From Tieghemiomyces parasiticus (taxonomy: Eukaryota > Kickxellomycota > Dimargaritomycetes > Dimargaritales > Dimargaritaceae), in contig JANBPT010001072.1 in NCBI GenBank assembly GCA_027575765.1, positions 1 through 15,180 of the forward strand: 15,180 bases of DNA. Direction: 5' to 3'. Position 1 is the stretch's first letter. Every line of letters starts with the position of its first letter. The position numbers and the translations under genes were made by a program. Below, in pieces: positions 1 through 8,988 of this stretch. The notes beneath the pieces were generated by a model that was not told the origin of the DNA, searched no databases, and saw only the letters and a list, made by a program, of their open reading frames with translations.

Positions 1-738
1 TCGTTAGGCCGGGAGTCCACTCCTATTGAAATGCATCCGTCCAGTTCGACTGCCACCCGAACTTTCCTGGGAGGCAGTCGAGGTGAAGGGGTTTGCAGTA
101 GTCCTAGGCCTCTGCGGCAGCCACTGACGAACGAGGACACGAACCGGGCGCAAAGTATGTGTGGTGTGTTGACAATAATGCGAGTTGTCATTACGGCTCT
201 TTAGAATGGTATCCGGCGGGTAGCCGAGCTTTAGTTCCCAGCCCAGGGGCATCCACACCACCACCCCCATCCGTTTGCAGTCGCTTCTTGTTGGGGGGGG
301 AGGACAGTGGCGATGCAGTACCAAGGCAGGGCCTGAAGGAAACCTACCCCTCTTGAAGGGTGCTTGGCCCGCCCGTGGTCCCTCCCCAAGTTGGGAGATG
401 GGGGGGATGGAAAAATAGGGAGGCAGGCCACCCAGAGGGCGGTGGTTGGTGGGCTTCCAAAGGGGCATGCCCTGCTGCCGACGGGGTTGTCAAAGAAGGA
501 AGCCGGTGGGTCGAGCCGAGCCAACGCACACACCACGGGCCCGAGTCCCCCTGTATGTCTCTTGCCATAACGGGACACTCGCCTCTAGTTTCCATTTTGT
601 TTACTTTTCTACCGAGGCCGTCTCGTCCCTACCCTACCCCATATCGGCTCCCCATCTCACCAGCCACCACAGCTTTAGTCAAACCACCCCCGCTCCCGAT
701 TTCCATGGCCTTTGCATTGGCCCGGCTTTTTACCCAGG
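1..738. other. gene-free left flank / upstream region
   Basis: No convincing gene. Open frames on both strands here are low-complexity products of C- and G-rich sequence and resemble no family I know. Positions 290-500 are purine-rich on the plus strand, with a G8 run at 293-300 and further G runs near 395-410, so the minus strand reads as pyrimidine-rich. That would fit a leader for a minus-strand gene beyond the left edge, but this is speculation. From about 560 onward the plus strand becomes pyrimidine-rich, leading into the promoter of the gene at 923. Confidence 0.5.
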
Positions 739-748
739 TATATAATAG
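739..748 (+). promoter_or_regulatory. TATA-like box of the 923-1991 gene
   Basis: The sequence TATATAATAG sits 175 nt upstream of the ATG at 923 and is followed by a pyrimidine-rich leader with a (CT)10 tract, a common fungal core-promoter layout. An ACGCGT hexamer (MluI cell-cycle box core) lies at 820-825, between this box and the ATG. Its significance is unknown because a single hexamer can occur by chance. The transcription start was not determined. Confidence 0.5.
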
Positions 749-880
749 ACGCTGTTCGCGCCGCGCGGTCTACTATACCTTTGTCGTACAACTTCTTCCA
801 CTCCTCAGCTTACTTACAAACGCGTACACCCAGCAACGGCATCTTGCCTCTCACCCCTACTCCCCCACCACAGTTTTCTG

Positions 881-900
881 CTCTCTCTCTCTCTCTCTCT
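881..900 (+). repeat. (CT)10 dinucleotide microsatellite
   Basis: Ten perfect CT units end 22 nt before the ATG at 923, so the tract probably lies in the 5' untranslated leader. CT tracts are common near fungal transcription starts. Length variation between isolates is likely. Confidence 0.9.
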
Positions 901-922
901 CCACCCACCTCACCCTGATACC

Positions 923-1991
923 ATGGCTCCGAAGTGCCTTGCGAAAGGTAAGTATACCGTGTTAGCTTAGAGTGCCCTACCACTGCTGCCTGCCGGCCAA
1001 CGGACACACTTAGGGCCATACCTGACCCTTGTGTCATACTGCCGCCCTCGCCTCCACCTTATCCACACGTACAGTTCTCCAGGCGGCCAAGAATGTCCGC
1101 CGCATGGTGCGTAGGGTTCTTGCGCCTAAGCACTCCCCATCGACTCCCGCCCGCGTTGCCTTGCCGGCTACTCAGCTGCCCGCCCCTCTTACGCGTGCGG
1201 CATCCGCTACTTATACTTCAGCTGCCCCCATTCTGACGGTGGCAACCCCCGCACCTACTCCTCCACGAAGCAGCCCTCACTGCCCTAAGCGGTCCCCGTA
1301 TCAAGGCCCGACCTCCCCCTCAGTGGCGGAGTACGCCCTGGCCATGGGCCGGCCACTGAATCCGGAACCCCTAAGCCCACCCACCCAGGGTGGCCTGGAG
1401 AGAGGTCCTATTGACCCGATAGTGTGTGGCATGGGTCCCGGGGTGGCAAATGGGTGCCAGCTGTGTACTCCACCCGACACCACCTGCCCCACCCGGGTAT
1501 CGCACACTAAGTGGGGCTTGGGGCCTGCCCTTGCCAGCGATAGCAATGGCAAGGATGACAGCGTCATCATGAAGGCGTGCTACGCAGCTAGGGCGTCCCG
1601 CCCTGTTCCACTGCCGACCCGGTGTGCTCCCTCCACCCCTCGGCACCAGATTGTCCGTGAGAACTGGGTGGTCATGGCCCCCCGCCGGCTGGGAGTCACC
1701 CTGCAAGACCTTGCGGCGGCCAAGCGCCGGGTGACCGGGGCCAAGATCGACCTTCGGGTCAAAATCCAGCAACACCGCAAGCTGGAGCGGGAGATGTTCT
1801 GGCTACAGCTTGGGGGGAGCCCTGATCGGGCCTACTCCTACCGCCCCGCCTACGATGGGGCGGACTACCTCACCCGGGAGTACTACTCCCGTATGGAGGA
1901 GGCCGCCCTGAGCGGCATCTACCAGCTGGAGGACAAGCTGACCGAGGCCGAGTTCGAGTACCAAGTGCTACAGGTCAGCTACCACGCATAG
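923..1991 (+). CDS. hypothetical protein, 313 aa, two exons (unrecognised)
   Basis: Exons are 923-947 and 1075-1991. The 127-nt intron has a GTAAGT donor and a TACAG acceptor. The next AG (ends 1082) breaks the frame, which supports 1074 as the acceptor end. The start ATG lies in ATACCATGG, a good initiation context. I do not recognise the family. Residues 4-25 are basic and could form an amphipathic helix, and no acidic residue occurs before Glu94. This recalls a mitochondrial presequence or a nucleic-acid/membrane-binding tail, but that is inference. Residues ~26-125 are Pro/Ala/Ser/Thr-rich and likely disordered. Cysteines at 126, 136, 139 and 146 form a C-x9-C-x2-C-x6-C patch that could bind metal, unproven. 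Residues ~209-313 are charged with heptad-like stretches (QQHRKLEREMFWLQL; EDKLTEAEFEYQVLQ), so helical or coiled-coil, with many Tyr between. TATA-like, leader and poly(A) signals all fit a real transcript. Confidence 0.72.
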
Positions 1992-2504
1992 TCGCCGGCA
2001 ACTGTGATCAGTCTGTATTTTATGTCACTATATAATCGTACTTCCTTCTGTGCCCTCCATCAATAAACCACTCGCATCCCTCTGTCGGTTGTGAACACTG
2101 CCTTATTCTTGGACACTGCCGAAGGTGACCAATCGTCTTTTTTGTCCACTACCTGCCAACTTACTCTTCAAATGGATTAGACCTTCCGATCGCTATTGCC
2201 TAGTTCGGTTGAGGAAGCCCGTGCCACTTTGTCATGGCCCACTGCCGTCGGGCTGCCTAACAATCGACCAATTTCTAGCTGTCACTGCCATATGCGCACC
2301 TACGCCATAGGGTCAGGCACCACGGCCAGGCCGAGCAGTCTCGTCTGCCATGGTCGAAGGCCACTGCCCGAAAGGCAAGCCGATTGGGAACATGGTCAAC
2401 ACATTGTCACCCATATCAGTTTATACCAAAGAATTACAAGTAAGAAAAGTATTGGAAACGCGAGTCGAAATCGTTGCATCTCTCGGATCAACCCTGGCTC
2501 TATA
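1992..2504. other. convergent 3' intergenic region with CACTGCC cluster
   Basis: This separates the stop of the orphan gene (+) from the stop of the SR-cyclophilin (-), so it holds two 3' untranslated regions. No gene is supported. Five copies of CACTGCC, all on the plus strand, begin at 2096, 2114, 2240, 2283 and 2362. No clean AATAAA is visible on the minus strand for the cyclophilin transcript. Confidence 0.6.
2062..2067 (+). terminator. poly(A) signal AATAAA of the 923-1991 gene
   Basis: A canonical AATAAA hexamer lies 71 nt past the TAG stop at 1989-1991, after an AT-richer stretch (2011-2045). Both position and sequence fit a fungal cleavage/polyadenylation signal. No equally good signal is visible for the other three genes. 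Confidence 0.65.
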
Positions 2505-4040
2505 CTATCTATGTGGCCGGCCTGTACCTGTTTTAGCACTCCGGTCACGGTGATGCCGCCCGTGACTGCGTGAACGTTCCCTTCGCGACCGGGACGAGTG
2601 CCGTCGTTCCTCTCGCTTAGATTGCGAACGAGACCGGGAACGATGGCGGCGGCGGCGACGGGAGTCGGCGTGCGGAGGAGATCTGGCGGGAGACGGCTCA
2701 GGTGTGTCGGAGTAAGGGCTGCCTGTTTCCCTGGGGGCGGAACGGGCCATCGAGGCACCATGGCGGGGAGTATGGCGATCCGGACGTGGGTCTGATGAAT
2801 GAGAAGGGGATCTCGGCGCCGGACTAGCGATCCTCCGTGAGGGGCCGCGGTAGCTGCCTTTGGAGGACACTCGGCTACGTTGATGCAAGCGACTGGGCGA
2901 GCGTTGCTTCCTGGGCGATGAAGCTGAGCGCGATCGTGGATCATGGTTCCTCGCCTTAGACCCGGGCGAGGAACTCCGCTCCCGGCGGTGACGGCGGTCA
3001 TGGCGGCGGCCGGAGCGATCTTTCGAGCGACTGCGGGACTCGTCTTTGTCACGACGGTGACGGTGGTCACGGTCGCGACGGTCGGCTTGGCGGGGCCTGC
3101 GGTTGTGGCGCGAACGTGACACGGAGCGGGACGGGGACCGGGTGCGGCGGCGACGCTTCTTGTCAGGTTTGCTCCGGCGAGAGGAACGGTGTTTAGGACG
3201 CCGGCTACGGCGGCGAGAGGGTGAACGCGACGTATCGGACTCCTCGGAAACGTCGCTGGTCGCTGACGAGCCTGGGCTGGAAGAACTATCGTCGGAGTTC
3301 GATTCGTCGGATATTTGATCGGGGGCGGAGAGGCCGAATTGATCTGAATGAGTAATGCAATCCGGGAGAGGGGTGAGGGTGCAGCTAGAAACTTGGGTTA
3401 TTGCGTGGACTATGCCAATTCTCGATGTGGCACGGTTCTATAACCGTGAGGTTCCTTCCTACGAGGTAACGTCGAATAATATCGGATACTTACGTCGTAA
3501 CTCAGGTGGAATCCGAAGCTCCAATTCACCGCAGTGGGCAATCTTGACGAGGGTTGTGGGGCAGTCCTTTTTATCGACGGGGGTCTTCTCAAGGTTGTGC
3601 ACAATCTCCATGCCATGGATCACGCGGCCAAACACGGTATGCTTGCCGTCGAGGTGCGGGGTGGGCCGAACGGTAATAAAGAACTGGGAGCTATTCGTGT
3701 TGGGGCCGCGGTTAGCCATACTGAGCAAGCCGTCCATGTCGTGCTGACGCTTTAAGTCCTCGTCCGGGAATGTCGGGCCGTAGATGCTCTCCCCGCCCGT
3801 ACCATTACGCCGAACAAAGTCACCACCTTGGAGCATAAACCCGTCAATGATGCGGTGGAAGATGGACCCTTTGTAGTGCAGCGGAACCTTACTGACAGGT
3901 CCGATGCCGCGCTCCCCCGTACACAAGCACCGGAAGTTCTCGGCCGTGATGGGTACCTCGTGACTGAAGAGCTCGAAGATCACGCGGCCTAGGCGCTCAT
4001 TGTCGCGGTCAATATCGAAGAAGACGCGTGGTAGTAGCAT
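2505..4040 (-). CDS. PPIG: SR-type peptidyl-prolyl cis-trans isomerase (cyclophilin G-like), 461 aa
   Basis: Exons on the minus strand are 4040-3494 and 3343-2505. The 150-nt intron has a GTAAGT donor and an ATTCAG acceptor and keeps phase. Residues 1-~173 are a complete cyclophilin domain that catalyses Xaa-Pro isomerisation. Catalytic-pocket residues are visible: Arg63, Phe68, Met69, Gln71, Asn110, Phe121, Leu130 and His134. The cyclosporin-contacting Trp of cyclophilin A is His129, as in PPIG/NKTR-type cyclophilins, as is the expanded loop after CTGERG (residues 40-45). Residues 183-~220 are Ser/acidic-rich. The rest, to 461, is an Arg/Ser domain with many SR and RS dipeptides plus basic and His runs, typical of nuclear-speckle, splicing-linked proteins. 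A role in pre-mRNA processing or with the RNA polymerase II CTD is inferred from the family. The ATG at 4040 fits the usual domain start and has a CACCATG context. The frame stays open upstream to an ATG at 4304, giving a possible 88-aa extension, judged less likely. Confidence 0.93.
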
Positions 4041-5160
4041 GGTGAATGATAAATAACAGATAGTAATCTGGGGGGGGGTGAGATTCAAAGTGGCCGGAGC
4101 ACGATAGCCAAACGAAGTTAGTTGATGCAGAGGTGGACTGCGATCCGGCGCCAGGCGCAGTGAAAGAAATCCCGGCTGTGAAACAAGTGCCGATTGTGCT
4201 GGGTCGGGTAGGACTACAAGGCACCTCTTCAGGTTGAGTAACAAATACTGGTAGGCTGGCGCTGTGTAATCCCTCTGCTTTCGCCCTACGAACCTTGGTG
4301 CCATTGGTGCAGTGGTGGTACCGTAGTAACTGTGACGTCCGTATGCGTGGCGTGCTCTGAATTATGCGGTATACGGCGAGGTTGGTGGTACCGACATCTC
4401 GAGCGACCAACATACGCTTGGTGGAGTATGAAATCCGGCAGGGACGTTGAGTCGAGAGAGCGCAGGCCTATACCAGTGCTTTTCCTGGCGCGAAGGCCTA
4501 GAATCCAGCAGCACTCGAACGACTCACCCCCGCATGACTTTCAAACTTCAAGGGGCAGGGCCTGTAGCCATCTTGATGCAGCCTGGAAACCACGTGCGAT
4601 TAGCCGTCTCAAGACTACAGCGAGTAAATCGCAGAGACCTGAACAATGATGGACTCAGGACTTTGGGAGAGTGAGAAAGGGGGGTATTGGCCATGATGTG
4701 ACACCTGGTCGCAGGCGCTTATGGCTCGGCCCCGATGAAGACGCTACGGTACAGGCAACGCCCGGTGAACACGGACGGACGGGCGTGAGGATGATGAACA
4801 AGAGGCTTTTCTTGCACGGCCATTGGCCTTGAGAGGCCGCGCCAGGGTCGGGGCCTGCGAATAGGCGGTTGGGCGCTGCCACATCCTTGTCCTACCTGCC
4901 AGCGGCCGGGCCTATTTATAACGTAGGCCTGGCCCGCCATCGGTCCTGTCGTGACGACAGGTGGCCGCCCGAGCGAGTGCCCGAATGGTTCTCACTGCAT
5001 CAGAGGCAGGCGCTGGGTCTGGTTTTGGCTCGGGTAGCGCAGGAGAGAAGAGAGACGGTGGGTGCGCGGCGGACGGATGAGCCGGGCGACACCGGCTTGA
5101 GGCGCACATAAGCCGGTTGGTGACAGTTGGAATGGGTACAAAAGCGGCAGTGGGCCGCAT
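4041..5160. other. divergent intergenic region between PPIG-like and AGFG-like genes
   Basis: About 1.1 kb without a convincing gene. Short open frames (for example 4447-4674 plus and 4655-4882 minus) lack family resemblance and good context. The region should hold the promoter and 5' leader of the minus-strand cyclophilin gene and upstream control of the plus-strand ArfGAP gene. A G9 run lies at 4070-4078, just upstream of the cyclophilin ATG. The 10-mer GGTGGTACCG occurs twice, near 4311 and 4384. The most structured part is 4904-4961, listed separately. Confidence 0.55.
4904..4961. promoter_or_regulatory. composite inverted-repeat element with TATA-like loop
   Basis: Two dyads lie side by side. 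The first pairs 4904-4914 (GGCCGGGCCTA) with 4924-4934 (TAGGCCTGGCC), matching at 10 of 11 positions with one G-T pair; its 9-nt loop, TTTATAACG, overlaps a TATA-like TATTTATAA at 4913-4921. The second is a perfect palindrome with 8-nt arms and a single central base, CCTGTCGT-G-ACGACAGG, at 4945-4961. A role as protein-binding promoter sites is inferred from position between divergent genes. It lies ~865 nt from one ATG and ~850 nt from the other, far for a core promoter. Confidence 0.5.
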
Positions 5161-5811
5161 TCAGCCTCCCCTCCCTTTCTCAATTCCACCCGCCAACCTT
5201 TTTTTTTCCGCTCGCACTGCCTGGCGGACGCTGACCTGTACTCCCCCACCCAACGTAGCCCGACCGCTCGTCAGTCACCCTGGGCCTGAGTCTTGCCCTT
5301 ATCGTTTAGCTGAGAAAGAATCTTGTCGAGACGGGATTCGCAACGGCCAGCCAGTCGGCCTACCCGCTGAACGACCGGCGCATCTCTCCGCCTCCCAACA
5401 CGCTTTCCTTTCCACCCTGCCCCTTTTCCACTCCCCCGCTACGGACTTTAAAGCGACGCCCTGTCCCCTTCCGCTGCCCTTCCTGACGATTCGGTACCCT
5501 GCCGTACTGTTTATTTGCCCTCTCCCCTAACACCGCCAGTACAGCAAGCCCGCCTAGTTCGCCTTTCTCTTTCTCACCGTTCTTCGCGCTCACGCTACGG
5601 CATTCTTCGCAACGGCTCGACCGTTGGATTTGATAGCCCCTTCCCCGCACCACCCGGTCATCCCGGCCGTGACTCCTCTGCCTTCGTGCGTCGCAGAACC
5701 GCCAGACCTCGTCGCAACCCTCATCGCCTGACCCTTTTCTCTTTGAGGCCTCCGCTGTACCCTCTCTTGCCATTCCCTAGCGTCAGCCCTTTGCTCGCCC
5801 AACTATCCGCC
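5161..5811 (+). promoter_or_regulatory. pyrimidine-rich promoter/leader of the AGFG-like gene
   Basis: The plus strand is biased to C and T over most of this stretch, with TTTTTTTT at about 5200-5207 and many CCCTTCC-type runs, ending at the ATG at 5812. This matches the C/T-rich sequence before the orphan gene. No clear TATA box lies near the ATG and I saw no strong GTAAGT donor, so a 5'-UTR intron is not supported. Confidence 0.5.
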
Positions 5812-8800
5812 ATGTCCCGCAAGCTTAACGACAAGCATGTCAGGTACGTGCACTCTCTTCGCCCGTCGAACGTGCCGACAGCGACCAGCTTGTCCCCCGC
5901 CGCGGCCATATGCCAGCCACTTGCCGCTCTCCGTTCAGGCACGTACGGCCCCCTGTAGGCTAGTGCTTAACCAGCCCATGGTTCGTCCTGTCAATTCTTT
6001 CTGCGTTGCATACCCCCCAGGATCCTGCGCGACCTTCTCAAGCTGCACGAGAACCGTTACTGTTTCGATTGCGGGTCGACGGTAAGTTATATGCCGACAC
6101 CCCGGTATATGCACTGTGCGTTCATTGCACAGCGCAAGAGCGACCCCTGGCGCGCCCTAATCTACTGAGACGACCTTCAGTGGCCATTAGCAGTGAAAAA
6201 GTAGGCCAGTTCGTGCATGCGCACCGGCCATGGATTAATCTTTTCGCTCCATGCACACGCCCAATGTCTTGCCTTCTCGCCGCTAGCTACCTTCCTACGC
6301 CAACTTGTTCAATCACACGTTCGTCTGCGAGAAATGCTCCGGGATCCAGTAAGTAGCCGCCCATTGTCCCGACAGAGCCCACACCAGCCTTTGTCTTGTT
6401 GTAAAGACTGAGATTTCTCTCGTAGTCGGGAACCATCGACGCGGCAGCGGATACACTTGGGCGATAACCGCCTCTCTTCTTCGGCATTTGACTGTACTTC
6501 TGTCCCTATACGGTCGGGGCTCGCTTTGGCCATCCCCGCGTCCTGCAAACCCTGCCGAAGCCCTGCGTTCTACAGGACGCTTAATCGGCAGCAGCAGAGA
6601 AACGAGACGGGAGGGGATTGTCCTCTGCCAATGTCGTCACTGATCGGGTACCCCAATATCCCGCATTCAGTGCCGGTGAATCGCCACTGGCCTCTGCCCC
6701 AGATCAGCGCGATGGGACCGACTCGCTCACTTCACCGCATTAATATTGTACTTCTTCTTTACCTCACTTTCTTCGCGAACCCAGTCGTGAACTGAGCCAC
6801 CGGGTCAAATCGATTTCCGCATCGACCTTTACGCCGGTCGAGATCCGGGCCCTTGTCGACGGTGGCAACGCGGTAAGTGCTTTGTCGCCGCACCCGGCTA
6901 TGCCGCAAGCGGTAACGTTGGTACACGGTGTCCAAATTTTTGTGCCGTGGAAAACGGTGACCACATGGAGCGCTCACCCAATCTCGCATGGCATTTCCTC
7001 CATCTCCCACCTTATCTACAGAAAGCCACGCGTGTCTGGCTGGCCAAATGGACCGCTAAGGACTACCCCTTACCCGCCAACGGCGATCTTGACCTGGTCA
7101 AGGAATTCATTCGCCAGAAGTATGTACGGCGACGCTGGGTCGACGAATCCATGCTGGCTGCTTCCAACCAGGCCCGCGCCGAGAGCAGCGCTCCCCCGAT
7201 GGTAAGGCATAGTAGGACAGCGTAGTTTAAATGGACTCCCACTCTGCCGCCACCTCCGCGTGCCCTAGGATAAACTAACGCAACGTTTGTATCAATCGTC
7301 CCTTCGTCACTCGCCCGCTTCTAACAATTGTCGCATTTCGTGAACTGCAGTTGGCCACCAAGCCGCTACCCCTCGCCCCACCGTCTTCACATGGCCGGCT
7401 GTCATCCGAAAGCCGGACTTCCCGAGATTCAGCTCTCTCGGGTGTCGACGACCGGACCCCGGCCCACACCCTGCAGCGGGCCCCCACCCTCGCTCGGCCG
7501 GCCGGTAGGTCTGGCGGCCCCAGCCTGAACCGCGTTCGCAGCATGCCCTCGCTCAAGGATAATAAATCCCCCGCACCCGCCCAGCCGAGCCCAGAGGTCC
7601 CCATGGTTACAGTGACCCGTACCCTGGGCCGCGCTCAAGTGACGATGCAGCAGCCTCTGCTGACCCCAACGACCGCCCCGCCACTGGCGGCCCCGGCAAC
7701 CTCGGCCCCCGCACCGCTACAGTCTCCGGTTGCCTACAATCCCTTCACCGCTATCGTCTCCCAGCCACAATCTCCCGAAAGTGTGTTGGCTTCCTTCGCG
7801 CCGACGTCGATGGCCCGGGCCAGCACCGTCGGAACCACCTCGTACTCGGCTACGCCATACCAAGCGATGTCGGCCACGCTTCCCGTGCCTCTGGTCCCAA
7901 CTTCGAACGCCACCACTGGCCACCCGACACCCACCACTGCAGTGGCATTCACCCAAGCCAAACGGCCTAGTCTGGCAGACTACCTGGCTTCCATGCACCT
8001 CAGCCCCACGGCAGCTAACGGTAGTCAGGCACAGCCCTCACCGGCCGTACCGAACCTGCCGGTAATCCAACCGCTGGTCACCAACGGCGTCCACAACACC
8101 AACCCCTTTGCCGCCTTCACTCAGGCCAGTGCCCCGCCGGTTCCCGCCAGTGCCCCTGCCATGGACCCGTGGCTGGCCTTTGCCACCCGTACCGTCAACG
8201 AACAAATGCCGCCAGCCCAACCGCACCAGCCTCACGCCCAACCCCCGGCCAGTCCTGTCACCATGTCCTCCGTCTCCGCTAATCCATTCCACGCCATGAT
8301 GCCCACCCGCACCGCATCTCCGCATACCACCCAGACGACTCAAAATCTGGGTGCCTACCAGATCGCTGCAGACTCGACTAAACCAGGCCCGCCGCTCGCC
8401 CCGTCCCCACAGTTCGCGCCGGCCTACCCCACCGCCCCCAAACCACACTTCTTTAACGCCCCGCCCACGCCGTCGTCGCCGGGAATGTTCCTCAGAACTG
8501 GCAGTTCTACCCCGCACGGTGGGGTTACCTCCTACTACAGCCAGGCCAGCCACCCGTCCCTGCAGGCCTCGGCCTCCCAGCAACTACCAGCGGGCACCGC
8601 GCCATTTACCAACCCGTACCCAAGTCCTATGCAGTCATTCCCACCGTCACAGCCTCAGCGGACCTTGCCCTCGACCCCTCTCACCCCTAATGACCCTTTC
8701 GCCTCCCTTAATCCGTTCTCAAGCAATAGGCAGCAGCAGCAGCAGCAACTATTACAGCCGGCACAGACTTTCGGTCCCCAACATACCATCCCGCTCGGCG

Positions 8801-8988
8801 GCGCTCACCACCAGCGCAGCCAGACCCAGCCCACCACGTTCCCGGTGAATTTCACCACTGCTCAGGGCAATTTGATGGGTGTCGCCCACGATTACCTCCC
8901 CCAACCGTCAGGTATAGCCATGGCACCCAACAACGCAGCCAACGGCCAGCATCAGCCGGTCGGCATGTTCCGTATGGCCTCCAACTAA
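5812..8988 (+). CDS. AGFG1: AGFG-like ArfGAP with NPF/DPF/DPW endocytic motifs, 686 aa, six exons
   Basis: Exons: 5812-5843, 6021-6081, 6287-6348, 6785-6872, 7022-7201 and 7351-8988. Every junction keeps phase. Donors are GTACGT, GTAAGT three times, and GTAAGG for the last. The N-terminal ~130 residues form an ArfGAP domain that stimulates GTP hydrolysis on Arf GTPases: zinc finger C25-x2-C28-x16-C45-x2-C48, SGIHR with putative arginine finger Arg53, then HRVKSIS and a VWLAKW helix followed by a FIRQKYVRRRW segment. The SYANLF stretch between the Cys pairs resembles AGFG/HRB more than the SMAP or Age2 types, which carry a WASWNLG-like motif. Residues 142-686 are Pro/Ser/Thr/Gln/Ala-rich and likely disordered. 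They contain NPF at 271, 392, 452 and 595 (EH-domain ligands), DPW at 413 and DPF at 589 (AP-2 appendage-type ligands), and Q6 at 602-607. An endocytic/vesicle adaptor role is inferred from these. The gene symbol is by family; orthology is unproven. Confidence 0.9.
6349..6784 (+). other. long third intron of the AGFG-like gene
   Basis: This intron is 436 nt, while the other introns in the window run 127-276 nt. The protein reads straight across it (SGI-H-RELSHRVKSIS), so no exon is missing. An open frame at 6457-6795 runs through but its product resembles nothing. No C/D-box snoRNA (TGATGA with CTGA) is evident. Confidence 0.8.

Noticed and set aside
2396..3070. Minus-strand open frame overlapping the RS exon in another frame
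   Set aside because: It is a shadow of the repetitive Arg/Ser codons. The alternative frame gives the expected RS domain and joins in phase to the cyclophilin exon.
2505..3122. RS-rich open frame as an independent gene
   Set aside because: Its apparent start is a GTG. The frame continues upstream to an acceptor at 3344 that restores phase with the cyclophilin exon, so it is exon 2 of one gene.
4332..4674. Plus-strand small open frames in the divergent region
   Set aside because: No family resemblance, no conserved composition, no promoter or splice context; likely chance.
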